The notes below the pieces were generated by a model, which saw only the letters and a list, made by a program, of their open reading frames with translations, did not search any database and was not told the origin of the DNA. A stretch of DNA of 64,000 nt, taken from the NCBI GenBank assembly GCA_013299105.1, contig JAAFJY010000005.1:1-64000 (forward strand), given 5' to 3'. The position numbers and the translations under genes are program-made. This stretch comes from Chitinophagales bacterium (GTDB taxonomy: Bacteria; Bacteroidota; Bacteroidia; Chitinophagales; Saprospiraceae). Each line of letters starts with the position of its first letter. Within the stretch, counting starts at the first letter, position 1. Positions 54,332 through 63,094 of this stretch are shown piece after piece.

Positions 54332-54423
54332 GCTAAGCTGGGTTTAGTTTTGATTGAACATATATATGAACTGGTGGTGCAGGAACGAAATAAGTACCCA
54401 TTTAAAGTGCAAATTCATGATTC

Positions 54424-54488
54424 CAGCTCGCCAATGCGTCAGGAGACGCGAATCAGGGCAGTCCCCGTCAGGAGACGTGGGACTAGCG
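54424..54488. repeat. family C (REP-like) diverged copy
   Basis: Two adjacent hairpins: 'gcgtcaggagacgc' and 'agtccccgtcaggagacgtg' followed by 'ggactagcg'. The core 'gtcaggagac' matches the tandem arms at 14748-14865. The 'acgcgttacaaacgcgt' part is missing. Confidence 0.5.
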
Positions 54489-54633
54489 ATAATGGTTTAT
54501 TATTCCGTTCTCGTCGCACTAGTAGTACAAATTTAGCTCCTGCTCAATTGTTTCTGAATTGCATGGGGCTTACTTATCGTTTATATTTGATCGCATTATC
54601 TTGGAGCTGCTGATTAATCCACAAACACCGCCC

Positions 54634-55341
54634 TTGAAACTCATCACCTGGAATTGCAACATGGCTTTCCGCAAAAAAGCCCAACTTTTGCTGCCCTACC
54701 AGCCGGACATAGTGGTGGTGCCCGAATGCGAGTGCCCGGAGAAGCTGGTTTTTGGAGCAGGCACTCCCCTACCCCAAGACCTGCTTTGGTACGGCCAAAA
54801 TCCCCACAAGGGCTTGGGTGTTTTTTCGTACAGTAATTTCCGCTTTCGCTTACTGGAAGCCCATGATCCTGAGATCAGGACTATTCTACCAATTACAGTG
54901 TCGGGTGGCGACCTTGATTTCACCTTGTTTGCCGTGTGGGCCAATCACCCCCAAGCCAAGCAATTGCAGTACAGTGGGCAAATGTGGCAGGCGCTGCAAG
55001 CTTACGACCAACTCATCCAACCGGAGCGCAGCATCCTGATCGGCGATTTCAATAGCAACACCATTTGGGATCGGAAAAACCGGGCGTACAACCACTCCAA
55101 TATCGTGGCGCGCCTTGGTGAGAAAGGCATCCACAGCGCCTACCATGTGCATTTTGACCAAATCCAAGGGCAGGAAAAGCAGCCGACCTTCTATTTGTAC
55201 CGCCAATTGAACAAGCCCTATCACCTTGATTACTGCTTCGCATCGCAGGATTTTACCCAAAAACTAAATGGCGTTGACGTAGGGCTGCATGAGCAGTGGG
55301 CTACTTACAGCGACCACGTGCCGCTGCTGGTGGAGTATTGA
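54634..55341 (+). CDS. endonuclease/exonuclease/phosphatase (EEP) superfamily protein
   Basis: A 235-aa protein. The EEP catalytic residues are present: ITWNCN (Asn), VVPECE (Glu), LIGDFNSNTIWD (Asp, Asn) and TYSDHVPLLVEY (Asp, His). The family cleaves phosphodiester or phosphomonoester bonds in DNA, phosphoinositides or sphingomyelin; the substrate is unknown. No signal peptide, so cytoplasmic. The start is a TTG at 54634, chosen because it gives the standard MKLITWNCNM opening; the ATG at 54661 would delete the first catalytic strand. An upstream TTG at 54559 is less likely. Confidence 0.82.
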   Translation: MKLITWNCNMAFRKKAQLLLPYQPDIVVVPECECPEKLVFGAGTPLPQDLLWYGQNPHKGLGVFSYSNFRFRLLEAHDPEIRTILPITVSGGDLDFTLFAVWANHPQAKQLQYSGQMWQALQAYDQLIQPERSILIGDFNSNTIWDRKNRAYNHSNIVARLGEKGIHSAYHVHFDQIQGQEKQPTFYLYRQLNKPYHLDYCFASQDFTQKLNGVDVGLHEQWATYSDHVPLLVEY

Positions 55342-55344
55342 ACG

Positions 55345-55604
55345 AGACTTTTTTGTCTAAACCAGAATTTTCAGAATTGCAGAATTACTTGCATGACGTT
55401 GACCAATTTTTTCTAAACCAGAATTTGAAAGAATTTTCAGAATTGGCCCGCTTTCACCCCAAGGCGTGACACGGCGCGGTCTAGGTATAGATGATGAAGC
55501 CGCGAATTGGTAGAATTTCCACCAAAAATATAGGCAGTTATTTCGTTCCTGAACCACTCGGTTTCTGTAAGCACCTAGGCAAATCATTCTCCGAAATTTT
55601 TCAG
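55345..55604. mobile_element. family A MITE-like element, copy A6, left end lost
   Basis: The right end TTCTCCGAAATTTTTCAG is recognisable at 55587-55604. The interior has 'gtctaaaccagaattttcag', 'gcatgacgttgacc' and 'aattggcccgctttcac', then a family-B-like 'gccgcgaattggtag'. The left terminal repeat is missing; the homology begins a few bases after the EEP stop codon. Confidence 0.6.
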
Positions 55605-55634
55605 AGGATATTTTAAGTCTCCCCCACGATCCCC

Positions 55635-55680
55635 AACTAACAACTAACCATTAACAACTAACAATTAATAATTATCAACT
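55635..55680. repeat. short tandem repeat 'aactaaccattaac'
   Basis: Imperfect 'aacaactaaccattaac' units immediately beyond the stop codon of the AAA/PD-(D/E)XK gene. Same repeat as at 42908-42954 and 45596-45655. Confidence 0.6.
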
Positions 55681-55681
55681 A

Positions 55682-57235
55682 TCAAACCGCTGCTACCACC
55701 CAATCCTTCACGGCTTTCTTTTCGGTATCAAAACTGATGCCCAGGCCAAGGGTGGTTTTATTGGTCAAACGGTATTTATCGGCGTATTTTTTCTCCATAA
55801 TTTGGTCTAAAGCCACTTGCGCGGGCACATTCATTTTGAATTCGATGATGAAAACGTGGCTTGCAGTTTGAACCACTGCATCCATCCGCCCATCCGAGGT
55901 ATGTACTTCGCTGTCCATGTTGAAACCCAAGTAGCGGAAATGCAAATGCACCAAGGCATGGTAAAAATGTTCGGTTTTGTCATCCAACAAGTGGCTGGGC
56001 AAGTCTTTTAGCAAAGAGTTGATGACGGTAATGACTTTGGGGATATCGTTGTCCAAGAAGCCCTCTTCCAGCAACTCCACGGGCCGCAGTGAATCCGCAG
56101 GCATCCGATTGAGCAGGCTGCCGATCAGGTAATTGCTCAGGGCTGCTTCAACTTCTTTATTCGGATATGCAAGGGTGTAGCGCTGGCGTTGGGCATCAAA
56201 GTGTTTTACCGTCAGGTAGCCCGTTTGAAACATCAAGACCCTGGCATCGATGTTTTCCAAATCGTAACTGTCAAAAAGGGTCTCTGGAACCGTTATTTCG
56301 TCAACTTTGTAGATGTTTTGCTCCTTCAAGGTTTCAATCAAAAAACCTGGAGTGCCTGTTCTGAACCAAAAACCGCCAAATTGAAGGTTGTCAAACAACA
56401 ACAAAATGGAAAAAGGATTGTAAACCCGCCCCACGCCATTCCAACTGTAGCCATTGTACCACTCTCGAATATTTTCGATCAATTCCTCTCTGCTGGCATA
56501 GGTAGTCTGGTCCTGTAATTCAAGCAGGTATTCCTCAAAATTAGCACTCAATTCCTCCTGTGTGTATCCGACCAAAGCATTGAACTTGGAGTGAAAGCTG
56601 ATGTCTCGCAAATAATTCAAATCCGAAAACAAACTGACCTGGCTGAATTTGGAAACCCCCGTAATCAGAAAAAAACGCAGGCTGGCTTGTACCTCGCTGG
56701 TTTTAAGGCTGCTATAAAAATTTTTGAGTATGCTTCGATTGGATTTTGCTTGCTCTATTTCGGCTTTGTCGAGGTAATCGATCAGGGGTTTATCGTATTC
56801 GTCAATCAAAAGCACTACTGGGGCATGGACCTGGGCAACTGCAAGTACCAATTCACTCAACTTCCCTTTGGCTCCTGATTGCTTCAGTTTTACTCCAAAA
56901 CGCTGTGCTTGTTGGTCTAAAAAGTCAATCAAAGCTGCTTCAAGCTTATTGTCCTTGTAATCCAAAAAATTGAACGACAAATGAATCACCGGGTGTTTTT
57001 GTGCCCAATCCCAGTTGTTCTCGATCCACAAACCCTCAAAAAGCTCTTTTTTCCCTTCAAAAATACACTGGATAGTGGAAAGGGTCAGCGATTTGCCAAA
57101 ACGACGGGGCCTGGAGAGGAAGTTGTAATTTCCTCCTTTCAACAATTGCCAAATGTGTTTAGTCTTATCCACGTAAAGCATGTCCAATGCTCGGATTTTG
57201 GCAAAATTCTGTTCCCCAATCGGTAATTGTTTCAT
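55682..57235 (-). CDS. AAA-ATPase-like protein with PD-(D/E)XK nuclease domain
   Basis: A 517-aa protein from the ATG at 57235 (MKQLPIGEQNFAKIR). The N-terminal AAA-ATPase-like domain has a modified Walker A (SRPRRFGKSLTLST) and a Walker B (VLLIDEYDKPLIDYL). The C-terminal PD-(D/E)XK domain (PDDEXK_9/DUF1703 type) has GRMDAVVQT and IIEFKMN, the acidic and E-x-K residues. The family is abundant in Bacteroidota, often in many copies per genome; its role is unknown, with suggestions of mobile-element or defence function. An upstream start at 57346 would add non-conserved residues. Confidence 0.92.
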   Translation of the reverse strand: MKQLPIGEQNFAKIRALDMLYVDKTKHIWQLLKGGNYNFLSRPRRFGKSLTLSTIQCIFEGKKELFEGLWIENNWDWAQKHPVIHLSFNFLDYKDNKLEAALIDFLDQQAQRFGVKLKQSGAKGKLSELVLAVAQVHAPVVLLIDEYDKPLIDYLDKAEIEQAKSNRSILKNFYSSLKTSEVQASLRFFLITGVSKFSQVSLFSDLNYLRDISFHSKFNALVGYTQEELSANFEEYLLELQDQTTYASREELIENIREWYNGYSWNGVGRVYNPFSILLLFDNLQFGGFWFRTGTPGFLIETLKEQNIYKVDEITVPETLFDSYDLENIDARVLMFQTGYLTVKHFDAQRQRYTLAYPNKEVEAALSNYLIGSLLNRMPADSLRPVELLEEGFLDNDIPKVITVINSLLKDLPSHLLDDKTEHFYHALVHLHFRYLGFNMDSEVHTSDGRMDAVVQTASHVFIIEFKMNVPAQVALDQIMEKKYADKYRLTNKTTLGLGISFDTEKKAVKDWVVAAV

Positions 57236-57362
57236 CGAAAATTTCAGCTTGGGCCAAAGATAAGGATTTTTTGCTGGATTGTGGGGGCATGGGAGTCCCC
57301 TAAAGATCCTACCGTTTAGGAAACGCATGGCTAATGAAACCAACAAAAGACCAGCCGCACCC

Positions 57363-58331
57363 TCACCAAATCAACTCCCCAGTCTTCAAATACCCTTGCA
57401 CATAATCCGCCACCCCGGCTTCGAGGCTGTAAAAATCGGCGGTATAGCCTGCGGCGCACAACTTGCCCATGTTCGCCTCTGTGAAATATTGGTAAGTATC
57501 CCGAATATCAGCGGGAGTATCGATGAAACTGATGTCGATGGGTTTTTCGAGGGCGCGAAAGGTGTTTTCGGCCAAATCGCGGAATGAGCGGGCCTGGCCA
57601 GTACCCAAGTTGTAAATGCCGTTTGGTGCTTTTTGGTCCAGGAAAAAACCCAGGACCTGCACCACATCTTTTACATAAATAAAGTCGCGGCTTTGCTGGC
57701 CATCGGCGTAATCAGGGCGGTGCGAGCGGAACAATTTCATGCTGCCATTGGCCTTGATCTGGCGGGCAGTGTGCATCACCACGCTAGCCATGCGACCTTT
57801 GTGGTATTCGTTGGGACCATACACGTTGAAAAACTTGAAACCCGCCCAACGCGGAGGCTGCTGGATTTGTTGCAAAGCCCAGATGTCGAAATCGTTTTTG
57901 GAGTGGCCGTAAGGGTTGAGCGGCTTGAGCTGAGGAGAAAGTTCGTGGGCGTCGTCGTAGCCCAATTCGCCCAATCCGTATGTCGCCGCGCTGGATGCAT
58001 AATATAAAGGTAAGCCCAAACGGCAACATTGCTCCCACAGGCGCTGGCTGTAGTGCAGGTTTAAGTCATCAAAAATGGCCTTGTCCTGTTCGGTGGTATC
58101 GGTGCGGGCTCCCAGGTGGATCACCGCTTCGATGCTGGCGTGCATGCGTTCGATCCAGCCAAACAAGTCACGCCGATCTACCCGGGCCAGGTAGTTTTTA
58201 CCCCGGAGGTTACGGTTTTTGTCTTCACGGCTGAAATCATCCGCCAAAACAAGGTCCATGCGACCCTCCAGATTGAGTTGTTTGACCATGCACGAGCCGA
58301 TGAAGCCCGCTGCACCCGTGATGATGAGCAT
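57363..58331 (-). CDS. hldD: ADP-L-glycero-D-manno-heptose-6-epimerase
   Basis: A 322-aa NAD(P)-binding short-chain dehydrogenase/epimerase. The Rossmann motif is IITGAAGFIGS. Catalytic residues are in YASSAATYG (Ser/Thr) and YGHSKNDFD (Tyr/Lys). VYGPNEYHKGRMASVVMH is characteristic of HldD. It makes the heptose precursor for lipopolysaccharide inner core. No other heptose genes (hldE, gmhA, gmhB) are in the window. Length is normal. Assignment relies on motifs seen, not on a search. Confidence 0.92.
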   Translation of the reverse strand: MLIITGAAGFIGSCMVKQLNLEGRMDLVLADDFSREDKNRNLRGKNYLARVDRRDLFGWIERMHASIEAVIHLGARTDTTEQDKAIFDDLNLHYSQRLWEQCCRLGLPLYYASSAATYGLGELGYDDAHELSPQLKPLNPYGHSKNDFDIWALQQIQQPPRWAGFKFFNVYGPNEYHKGRMASVVMHTARQIKANGSMKLFRSHRPDYADGQQSRDFIYVKDVVQVLGFFLDQKAPNGIYNLGTGQARSFRDLAENTFRALEKPIDISFIDTPADIRDTYQYFTEANMGKLCAAGYTADFYSLEAGVADYVQGYLKTGELIW

Positions 58332-58344
58332 TTTGTAAGAGTTT

Positions 58345-58517
58345 AGGGGTTGAGCGGTTTAGGAGTTGAGAAGATAGACTGATGCGAAAGTCGTAAGAAG
58401 TCACTTGGAAGTTGTAAGCAAAAAAAAAACCTCAATCGGAAAAAAGCATCTCCAGCACTTCATCCATCTCCCCTGCGAGCCCCTCTTCTCAACTTCTCAA
58501 CTCCTAAACTTCTCAAC
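58345..58517. repeat. 'gttgagaag' repeats between hldD and gcvP
   Basis: Short tandem runs 'gttgagcggtttaggagttg' at about 58350 and 'cttctcaacttctcaactcc' at about 58485 flank the gap. A similar run lies at 32043-32070, right after msrB. They are low-complexity and carry no gene. Confidence 0.45.
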
Positions 58518-61391
58518 TCAAGACTGGTATTCCTCAATCGGCGGGCAAATGCAGATCAAATTGCGGTCACCATAAGCATTGTCGATGCGGGCAACAGCAG
58601 GCCAGAACTTGTACCCTTGGCGCAAATAAGACAGCGGATAAGCCGCTTTTTCGCGGGTGTAAGGGCGGTCCCAGGCATCAGCCGTCAAGGCATCGAGGGT
58701 ATGGGGCGCACGGTTGAGGACGTTGTTCTTCGGATCAGCGTCGCCCGTGGCAATTTCGTCAATTTCCTTGCGAATTTGCAACATGGCCTCACAAAAGCGA
58801 TCTAATTCCTCCTGGTTTTCGCTTTCGGTAGGCTCGATCATGATGGTGCCAGCCACCGGAAAAGAAAGGGTAGGCGCATGAAAACCATAATCGATCAGGC
58901 GCTTGGCCACGTCCTCGGCGCTCACCAGGGCTTTGAAGGGGCGCAAGTCCACGATCAACTCGTGGGCACTGCGGCCTTGTTCGCCAGTGTACAGGATGTC
59001 ATATTGTGCCTCCAAGCGGGCTTTGATGTAGTTGGCATTCAGGATCGCATATTCGGTAGAAGCTTGGACCCCTTCGGCGCCCAACATTTTGACATAACCA
59101 TAACTGATCAACAAAATACTGGCACTGCCCCAAGGCGCTGCGGATACGGCATGGATGCCTTTTTCGCCCCCAGTTTGGGCCAAAACGTGCTTGGGCAGGT
59201 AAGGTGCCAGGCTGTCATTTACACAGATCGGCCCCATGCCAGGGCCGCCACCGCCGTGCGGAATGGCGAAGGTCTTGTGCAAGTTGAGGTGGCAAACGTC
59301 AGCACCGATATTGGCCGGACTGGTCAGGCCCACCTGGGCATTCATGTTGGCTCCGTCCATGTAAACCTTGCCGCCGCGTTCGTGTACGATGGCACAGATT
59401 TCCTTGATGCGGGTTTCAAATACTCCGTGGGTGGAAGGGTATGTCACCATCAAACTCGCCAGTTTATCGGCATGAAGGTCGGCTTTGGCGCGCAAATCGT
59501 CCACGTCGATGTTGCCTTGCTCATCGCAATTGACCACCACTACTTCCATGCCCGCCATTACCGCACTGGCAGGATTGGTGCCGTGCGCCGAAGATGGTAT
59601 GAGGGCAATATTCCGGTGGCTTTCACCCCGAGCCTCGTGGTAAGCTCGGATGGTCAGCAGACCTGCGTATTCACCCTGTGCACCGGAGTTGGGTTGCAAA
59701 GAACAGGCGCTGAAGCCCGTACAAGCGCACAAAAAAGCTTCCAATTCTGCAAAAATAGCCTGGTAGCCCTTGGTTTGTTCCAGCGGAGCAAAGGGGTGGA
59801 TATTGGCAAACTCCGGCCAACTCACTGGGATCAGTTCGCTGGCAGCATTGAGTTTCATGGTGCAAGAACCTAGTGGGATCATGGAATGCGTGAGTGACAA
59901 GTCGCGGTTTTCCAGGCGCTTGATGTAGCGCATGATCTCACTTTCGGTGTGGTGTTGGTTGAACACCGGGTGACTGAGGTACTCCGATTGGCGCACCAAA
60001 GCCGCAGGCACTTTCAACTCCTTGGGGGCCTCCAGTTTTTCAGGCGCTTTTGCCGATTTGAGTTGGACAAAAACGGCCAAAACATCGTACAGGTCTTGCT
60101 CCAAAACCGTTTCATCCATAGCTACTTGCACGGCGCTTGCACCATAGCGGAAGTTGATGCCCTGGGCTTCGGCGGCGGCTTTCAAGGTTACCTGCTCCTG
60201 AGCAGACAGGGTGATACTTACGGTGTCAAAAAACGAGGTATTTCCTACTCCAAAACCCATTTTAACCAGCTCGGCTGCCAGGATTTGGGTCAATACATGC
60301 ACCCTTTTGGCGATGGCCCTCAAGCCAGCGGGGCCGTGGTAAACGGCGTACATGCTGGCCATGATGGCCAAAAGCGCTTGGGCGGTACAGATATTTGAGG
60401 TCGCTTTTTCGCGGCGGATGTGCTGCTCGCGGGTTTGCAAGGCCATGCGCAGGGCGCGTTTGCCACTTTCATCCACCGACACCCCAATGATGCGGCCAGG
60501 AATCAGGCGCTTGAACTCATCTTTGGTGGAAAAAAAGGCTGCGTGCGGGCCACCGTAGCCCATCGGTACGCCAAAACGCTGGGAATTGCCCACTACGGCA
60601 TCAGCGCCCCATTCGCCGGGAGGGCTGAGGAGACACAAACTGAGCAAGTCGGCGGCTACCGTCACATAAATTTCCAGGGCCTGGGCTTGTTCGCAGATGG
60701 CGCGATAGTCTTCCACCGCACCATTGGCGGCGGGGTATTGCAACAGGATGCCGAAGATTTTTTCGCTCAGTTGCCATTCACTCAGCGGCTTCACCACCAC
60801 TTCGATGCCCAGTGGCTTGGCACGGGTGTAGAGCAGGTCGATGGTTTGGGGAAAAACCTGGTCGGATACCAGAAACTCATCGGCTCCAGCGCCTTTACGA
60901 CCCTTGTTTTTGTAACTGTGGAACATGGCCATCGCCTCCGCAGCAGCCGTGCCTTCATCCAACAAAGAGGCATTGGCAATCGGCAGACCCGTGAGGTCGC
61001 TGATCATGGTCTGGTAGTTCAGCAGTGCTTCGAGGCGACCCTGGGCGATTTCGGCCTGGTAAGGGGTATATTGGGTATACCAACCGGGGTTTTGAAAAAT
61101 GTTCCGCAAAATCGGCGAAGGGGTGATCGTCCCCGCGTAGCCCAAGCCAAGGTAGGAGCGAAAAACCTGGTTTTGGGCAGCCGTTTGGCGGAGCTCGCGC
61201 AGGTATTCGTATTCGCTTAAGGCGGGTGGCAGGTCCAGGGCTTGTTGGAGGCGGATGCCCGCAGGCACGGTTTGCTCCATCAATTGATCCAGCGAATCGG
61301 CCCCAATGGTCCGCAGCATGTGATCGAGTTCCTGTTCGTTCGGGCCAATGTGGCGGGTGATAAAGTGGTCGGAAATGGCAATTTTGCTCAT
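58518..61391 (-). CDS. gcvP: glycine dehydrogenase (decarboxylating), P-protein
   Basis: A 957-aa single-chain P-protein of the glycine cleavage system. The N-terminal part begins [20 protein letters not shown], and the PLP lysine is in [20 protein letters not shown]. The glycine-rich loop and the C-terminal domain are full length (ends [12 protein letters not shown]). The homodimeric form, with the two halves fused, is usual in Bacteroidota. It decarboxylates glycine with PLP and lipoyl H-protein; gcvT and gcvH are not in the window. I place the start at the ATG at 61391. No glycine riboswitch was recognised upstream. Confidence 0.97.
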   Translation of the reverse strand: MSKIAISDHFITRHIGPNEQELDHMLRTIGADSLDQLMEQTVPAGIRLQQALDLPPALSEYEYLRELRQTAAQNQVFRSYLGLGYAGTITPSPILRNIFQNPGWYTQYTPYQAEIAQGRLEALLNYQTMISDLTGLPIANASLLDEGTAAAEAMAMFHSYKNKGRKGAGADEFLVSDQVFPQTIDLLYTRAKPLGIEVVVKPLSEWQLSEKIFGILLQYPAANGAVEDYRAICEQAQALEIYVTVAADLLSLCLLSPPGEWGADAVVGNSQRFGVPMGYGGPHAAFFSTKDEFKRLIPGRIIGVSVDESGKRALRMALQTREQHIRREKATSNICTAQALLAIMASMYAVYHGPAGLRAIAKRVHVLTQILAAELVKMGFGVGNTSFFDTVSITLSAQEQVTLKAAAEAQGINFRYGASAVQVAMDETVLEQDLYDVLAVFVQLKSAKAPEKLEAPKELKVPAALVRQSEYLSHPVFNQHHTESEIMRYIKRLENRDLSLTHSMIPLGSCTMKLNAASELIPVSWPEFANIHPFAPLEQTKGYQAIFAELEAFLCACTGFSACSLQPNSGAQGEYAGLLTIRAYHEARGESHRNIALIPSSAHGTNPASAVMAGMEVVVVNCDEQGNIDVDDLRAKADLHADKLASLMVTYPSTHGVFETRIKEICAIVHERGGKVYMDGANMNAQVGLTSPANIGADVCHLNLHKTFAIPHGGGGPGMGPICVNDSLAPYLPKHVLAQTGGEKGIHAVSAAPWGSASILLISYGYVKMLGAEGVQASTEYAILNANYIKARLEAQYDILYTGEQGRSAHELIVDLRPFKALVSAEDVAKRLIDYGFHAPTLSFPVAGTIMIEPTESENQEELDRFCEAMLQIRKEIDEIATGDADPKNNVLNRAPHTLDALTADAWDRPYTREKAAYPLSYLRQGYKFWPAVARIDNAYGDRNLICICPPIEEYQS

Positions 61392-61610
61392 GTCTGGCGT
61401 GCCCCTTCGGTATTTGGTTAGCAATGATGAATGCCTGAAGATCGGGCGAATTCGGGCTAATAACCCACAAGACGCACCAATTGTTTAGGCGCTTCAATTT
61501 GGATGCGCAAAATTACAAAAACTTTGGGCAGGAAACGAAGGAATGAGACTTGTCGAAAGGGAGCTTTTCTTTGGTGTTTGTCGAAAATGGGCCAAAGAGT
61601 ACCAAGTAAA

Positions 61611-62711
61611 TCATTTCCCAAACGGCAACGCTTGACCGTTGATATAAGTAAACTTCTTCCCGTCATACCGACACAATTGCATTCCACCAGCATTGAACCA
61701 CACATTTCCAGCCTGGTCAGCGAGGATTCCATCGGCAGCTGGGAAGTTGTAATCTTCTGTTGGCCCCAAGTTTTTGAAGGTTTTGCCATCATAACGGGTA
61801 ATGGTGCAGGTGGGGTTTTGCCCCATCAGGGTCTCGCACAGGTTGCTGAACCAAAGCTGGCCCTGGGCATCTTCAATCATGTAAAACACCCAATTGGTGA
61901 TTTCTTTTTCGGCCTCCGCCGTGAATTTTTGTCCATCGTAGCGGTACAACATGGGTCCAGTACGCGAACCAAACCAAACGTTTCCTTTTTGATCTTGCCC
62001 CAGGGGCCGTAACCAATGCTCACCATTCGGTTTGAATTGCTGCAAGTTTTGGCCATCGTACTTGTAAACGCCTTCGATACCCCGGCCACCAAACCAAATG
62101 TGACCATTTTGATCCTCCACCAGGGCTTCAGCACCCAAAGCGGAGTAAACTTGGCTATCCGAAAGCGCACCATATTGATTGCTGATGTGCGTGAAGGTTT
62201 TGCCATCGTATCGGTGCAGGCCATGCGAGGTACCCAACCAATATACCCCGGTTCGATCTTGCAGAATACTGTTTACACTGTTCTCGACTGGGTGCGTCGC
62301 CCCATAGGAGTCTCGATAAGTTTTGCGGTAAGCCGTGCGATTTTGGATTTTAGTGATGGGAATGCTGCTGAAAGTTTTGCCGTCGTAGCAAGTCACCCCA
62401 TCGGCAGTGCCGAACCAGATCACGCCTTTGTTGTCCTCAAAAATAGTGTTGACATCATTGTGGCTCAAGCCGTCTTCTTCGGAGTATTTGGTAAAATTTT
62501 TACCGTCGTAGCGGTAAACGCCGCCGTCTTTGGCACCGTACCAAATGTGGCCAGCGCGGTCTTGTAACATCGGGCTGCTGGCGCTGGAGCTGGTTTTTGC
62601 GATGAGCTCGGGGACGGCTTTGGTGTTTTTTGAGGACGAATGCTGCTGATCCTGGGCTTGGCAGGAAGTAAAAAGCAGGATGAAAAGTGCAAAAAGTGTG
62701 ATGCGAGGCAT
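61611..62711 (-). CDS. Reg_prop beta-propeller lipoprotein
   Basis: A 366-aa protein with a lipoprotein signal (LFILLFTSC, Cys at about 17). It is made almost wholly of about seven to eight Reg_prop repeats of the form RYDGKTF...F/W, with MLQDRAGHIWYGAKDGGVYR being the first and VNTIFEDNKGVIWFGTADG another. One repeat set fits a single propeller. No Y_Y_Y, membrane helix or kinase domain follows, unlike the kinases at 38231 and 48299. It is probably an outer-membrane or periplasmic ligand binder. A paralogue lies 383 bp upstream (63095-64000). Confidence 0.85.
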   Translation of the reverse strand: MPRITLFALFILLFTSCQAQDQQHSSSKNTKAVPELIAKTSSSASSPMLQDRAGHIWYGAKDGGVYRYDGKNFTKYSEEDGLSHNDVNTIFEDNKGVIWFGTADGVTCYDGKTFSSIPITKIQNRTAYRKTYRDSYGATHPVENSVNSILQDRTGVYWLGTSHGLHRYDGKTFTHISNQYGALSDSQVYSALGAEALVEDQNGHIWFGGRGIEGVYKYDGQNLQQFKPNGEHWLRPLGQDQKGNVWFGSRTGPMLYRYDGQKFTAEAEKEITNWVFYMIEDAQGQLWFSNLCETLMGQNPTCTITRYDGKTFKNLGPTEDYNFPAADGILADQAGNVWFNAGGMQLCRYDGKKFTYINGQALPFGK

Positions 62712-62738
62712 GGAGAAAAATTAAAGGTTGAATATTTT

Positions 62739-63073
62739 TTGAAAACTTCGGAGAAAAGCGATCTCGACAATCAAGCAAGGTTTTTGTCTAAACCGAATTT
62801 TTGTCTAAACCAGAATTTTCAGAATTTCAGAATTGTAGAATTACTTGCATGACGTTGACCAAGACAGAATTTGAAAGAATTTCAGAATGGGCCCGCTTCG
62901 CGGTCAAAAGGCATCATGCTGGCGGGGGCTGTAGGCCCCTAAGGTCGGTAGCATGAATGTCCGCATCATGTTCAGCGGGGCCGTAGGTCCCTAATGTTGG
63001 TCAGTCAACGTCACGCGAGCAATCATGTTCATGACAAAAATCACAACTAGAGAAACTTTTCCGAAGTTTCCAG
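62739..63073. mobile_element. family A MITE-like element, copy A3
   Basis: 335 bp, the longest copy. Ends TTGAAAACTTCGGAGAA and TTTTCCGAAGTTTCCAG are inverted repeats with a few mismatches. The interior has the A1/A2 core plus two tandem modules 'gggctgtaggcccctaagg' and 'ggggccgtaggtccctaa' as in A4. Flanks TATTTT and TAGGCT do not match, so no target duplication is visible. Confidence 0.75.
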
Positions 63074-63094
63074 TAGGCTAAGTATTACAAGCTC

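Noticed and set aside
54350-54613. 87-aa frame before the EEP gene
   Set aside because: It runs through the REP-like copy at 54424-54488 and has no family resemblance.
42908-55680. 'taaccattaac' tandem runs as CRISPR or iterons
   Set aside because: There are no unique spacers of constant size and no cas or rep genes; they look like simple low-complexity repeats.
58878-59873. 331-aa antisense frame inside gcvP
   Set aside because: The opposite strand encodes the PLP-binding core of GcvP; the antisense frame has no recognisable feature.
61392-61610. Glycine riboswitch upstream of gcvP
   Set aside because: The 219-bp gap shows no tandem aptamer-like conserved segments; none could be supported by eye.
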